A stretch of 7,248 nt of DNA from contig WLKV01000026.1 in the NCBI GenBank assembly GCA_009701085.1, forward strand, positions 1 through 7,248. The letters run 5' to 3'. The position numbers were made by a program, and so were the translations under genes. Numbering within the stretch: position 1 is the first letter of the stretch; every line of letters begins with the position of its first letter. The notes beneath the pieces are model-generated. The model made no database searches, was not told the DNA's origin, and saw only the letters and a list, made by a program, of their open reading frames with translations. Origin of the DNA: Actinomycetota bacterium. Lineage in GTDB: Bacteria > Actinomycetota > Actinomycetes > Nanopelagicales > Nanopelagicaceae. Below, one piece after another: positions 6,296 through 7,248 of this stretch.

Positions 6296-6986
6296 TCTCG
6301 TATATCCCCCAGTCATCGTCGCCATCAAGGCATTCTGGAAGTATCTCGGGCTGCAATTTGATTTTCACGGCGAAGAAAATATTCCTCGTGATGGCGGATC
6401 CATTCTTGCTATCAATCACATCGGTTATCTTGATTTTGCACTTACCGGAACAGCAGCACTTCCAGCCGGTCGCTACGTTCGATTTATGGCGAAGAAAGAG
6501 ATCTTCGATAATAAATTAGCTGGACCGTTGATGCGCGGCATGCACCACATCTCTGTCGATCGCTCAAATGGTTCTGCATCTTTCGTCACCGCACTTCGCG
6601 CATTACGTGCCGGGGAAATTATCGGAATCTTTCCTGAAGGAACAATTTCGGTCAGCTTTGAGATTAAAGAGTTGAAATCTGGAGCCGTGCGATTAGCTAT
6701 GGGCGCTGGCGTTCCCATCATCCCCACCATCGTCTGGGGTTCTCAGCGCATCTGGACGAAGAAGGTAAAGCGCAATCTACGCCGCAAGAATGTGCCGATT
6801 ACCGTAGCTTTTGGAGAGCCTCTCTACTTCGATAAGAAATCTGATGTCGAGGCTGGCGAGAAGCTTCTGCGCGAAACCATGCTTGCGATGCTCCATGAAG
6901 TTCAGGAAAAGTATCCAGATTCACATGAGGGACAGCGCTGGGCGCCTGTGCGCCTTGGTGGTACAGCCCCTGCTCCCCTAAACTAA
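6288..6986 (+). CDS. PlsC-like 1-acyl-sn-glycerol-3-phosphate acyltransferase family protein
   Basis: This 232-residue protein belongs to the glycerophospholipid acyltransferase (LPLAT/PlsC) family, whose members transfer an acyl chain from acyl-ACP or acyl-CoA to lysophosphatidate at the membrane face. The catalytic H-x4-D motif is NHIGYLD (H44, D49), block II-like residues lie in [23 protein letters not shown] (70-92), block III is FPEGT (115-119), and block IV is GVPIIP (141-146). The start is taken as GTG 6288 ([11 protein letters not shown]), giving a normal short N-terminus and an 8-bp overlap with lipA. The frame stays open further upstream to 6216, but that stretch lies wholly within lipA and lacks family similarity. 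There is no full transmembrane helix; the first helix (about 8-24) is hydrophobic/amphipathic and may anchor it. Phosphatidate synthesis is likely, but paralogues with other acceptors exist. Close packing suggests co-transcription with lipB-lipA. Confidence 0.92.
   Translation: MADLVYPPVIVAIKAFWKYLGLQFDFHGEENIPRDGGSILAINHIGYLDFALTGTAALPAGRYVRFMAKKEIFDNKLAGPLMRGMHHISVDRSNGSASFVTALRALRAGEIIGIFPEGTISVSFEIKELKSGAVRLAMGAGVPIIPTIVWGSQRIWTKKVKRNLRRKNVPITVAFGEPLYFDKKSDVEAGEKLLRETMLAMLHEVQEKYPDSHEGQRWAPVRLGGTAPAPLN
6979..6984 (+). promoter_or_regulatory. Candidate -10 element for the DUF4191 gene
   Basis: TAAACT (a TANNNT match) lies in the last codons of the acyltransferase gene and ends 7 nt before the ATG of the next gene. 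A weak -35 (TTGGTG, 6955-6960) lies 18 bp upstream. No Shine-Dalgarno precedes that ATG, so an internal leaderless promoter is possible. The hexamer is AT-rich and spans a stop codon region, so chance is a real alternative. Confidence 0.3.
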
Positions 6987-6991
6987 CGCGC

Positions 6992-7248
6992 ATGTTTAAG
7001 AAGAAGAATAAAGAAGCAAAGATCAAGACTCCTCGTTTTCAGACATTTCGCGATGCTTATAACGTCACAAAATCTGTAAAACCTTGGATTGGAATAGCCC
7101 TCGCAGGAATCTTCGTCGTCGTCCTCGTTGTTGGTATTTCCCTTGGTTTCGCCTTCGGTCATCCTGTCTACGGTGGCTTTGTCACTATTCCTTTGGCTGC
7201 ACTTGCAACCATGTTCTTCTTTACTCGTGTCGCAGGTTCTGCTGCTTA
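6992..7248 (+). CDS. DUF4191 family membrane protein, N-terminal part (3' end outside window)
   Basis: The first 85 complete codons are present and the frame is still open at the window edge; family members are about 230-250 residues. The N-terminus is lysine-rich (MFKKKNKEAKIK) and cytoplasmic by the positive-inside rule. It is followed by FQTFRDAYNVTKSVKPWIG, then two membrane helices at about 32-55 and 60-78 joined by the GHPVYGG turn. This arrangement (Q..R.AY..T, P.IG, then GHPVY) is that of the actinobacterial DUF4191 family, which is encoded just after lipA in mycobacteria and streptomycetes. Its function is unknown. The start is ATG 6992, 5 bp after the acyltransferase stop codon. No Shine-Dalgarno is seen, so either coupling to the gene above or a leaderless transcript is needed. 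Confidence 0.85.
   Translation, partial: MFKKKNKEAKIKTPRFQTFRDAYNVTKSVKPWIGIALAGIFVVVLVVGISLGFAFGHPVYGGFVTIPLAALATMFFFTRVAGSAA

Noticed and set aside
1..7248. tRNA genes, CRISPR arrays, insertion sequences, prophage or defence genes
   Set aside because: Both strands are nearly fully occupied by seven intact or edge-truncated coding frames; no cloverleaf, regular repeat array, transposase or phage/defence motif was seen.

Overview
The window reads as a chromosomal segment of an actinobacterium with a small, compact genome and only moderate GC (roughly half by eye, not computed). The best guess is a freshwater acI-type lineage (Nanopelagicales, Planktophila/Nanopelagicus-like). This rests on the lipoate gene neighbourhood, GTG starts, near-zero intergenic space and the GC; genus is inference. 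Seven protein-coding genes fill almost the whole window. The only real intergenic gap is 73 bp (4622-4694), and no stretch over 300 bases lacks a gene. I see no tRNA, rRNA, CRISPR, insertion sequence or origin.

Layout. (1) 1-342, + strand: C-terminal end of a TIGR01777-family NAD(P)-binding epimerase-like protein, cut by the window start. (2) 328-4621, - strand: a tight three-gene unit transcribed right to left, with an MMPL/RND-type membrane transporter first, then a Gfo/Idh/MocA oxidoreductase (6 bp gap), then an FAD-dependent amine-oxidase-like protein (overlapping start). This last gene ends inside the 3' end of the epimerase gene (convergent overlap of 15 bp). (3) 4622-4694: a short divergent regulatory region. 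(4) 4695 to the end, + strand: lipB, lipA (ATGA overlap), a PlsC-like acyltransferase (8-bp overlap with lipA) and the start of a DUF4191 membrane protein that runs off the window.

How it fits together. LipB moves octanoyl groups from acyl carrier protein to lipoyl domains and LipA inserts the two sulfurs, so the + strand operon makes the lipoyl cofactor of the 2-oxoacid dehydrogenases and the glycine cleavage system. In Mycobacterium tuberculosis the remembered order is dlaT, TIGR01777 gene (Rv2216), lipB, lipA, DUF4191 gene (Rv2219), RDD gene, glnA1. The same order is visible here, but with the three-gene minus-strand cassette between the TIGR01777 gene and lipB, and an acyltransferase gene between lipA and DUF4191. 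From that order a 2-oxoacid dehydrogenase E2 gene would be expected to the left and RDD/glnA genes to the right.

The most unusual signal is a perfect 13-bp inverted repeat with a 3-nt loop (4718-4746) inside the first codons of lipB. It lies just downstream of a -10-like hexamer placed as for leaderless transcription. It could be an operator or an mRNA hairpin controlling lipoate synthesis. No clearly new multi-gene defence or mobile system was found.
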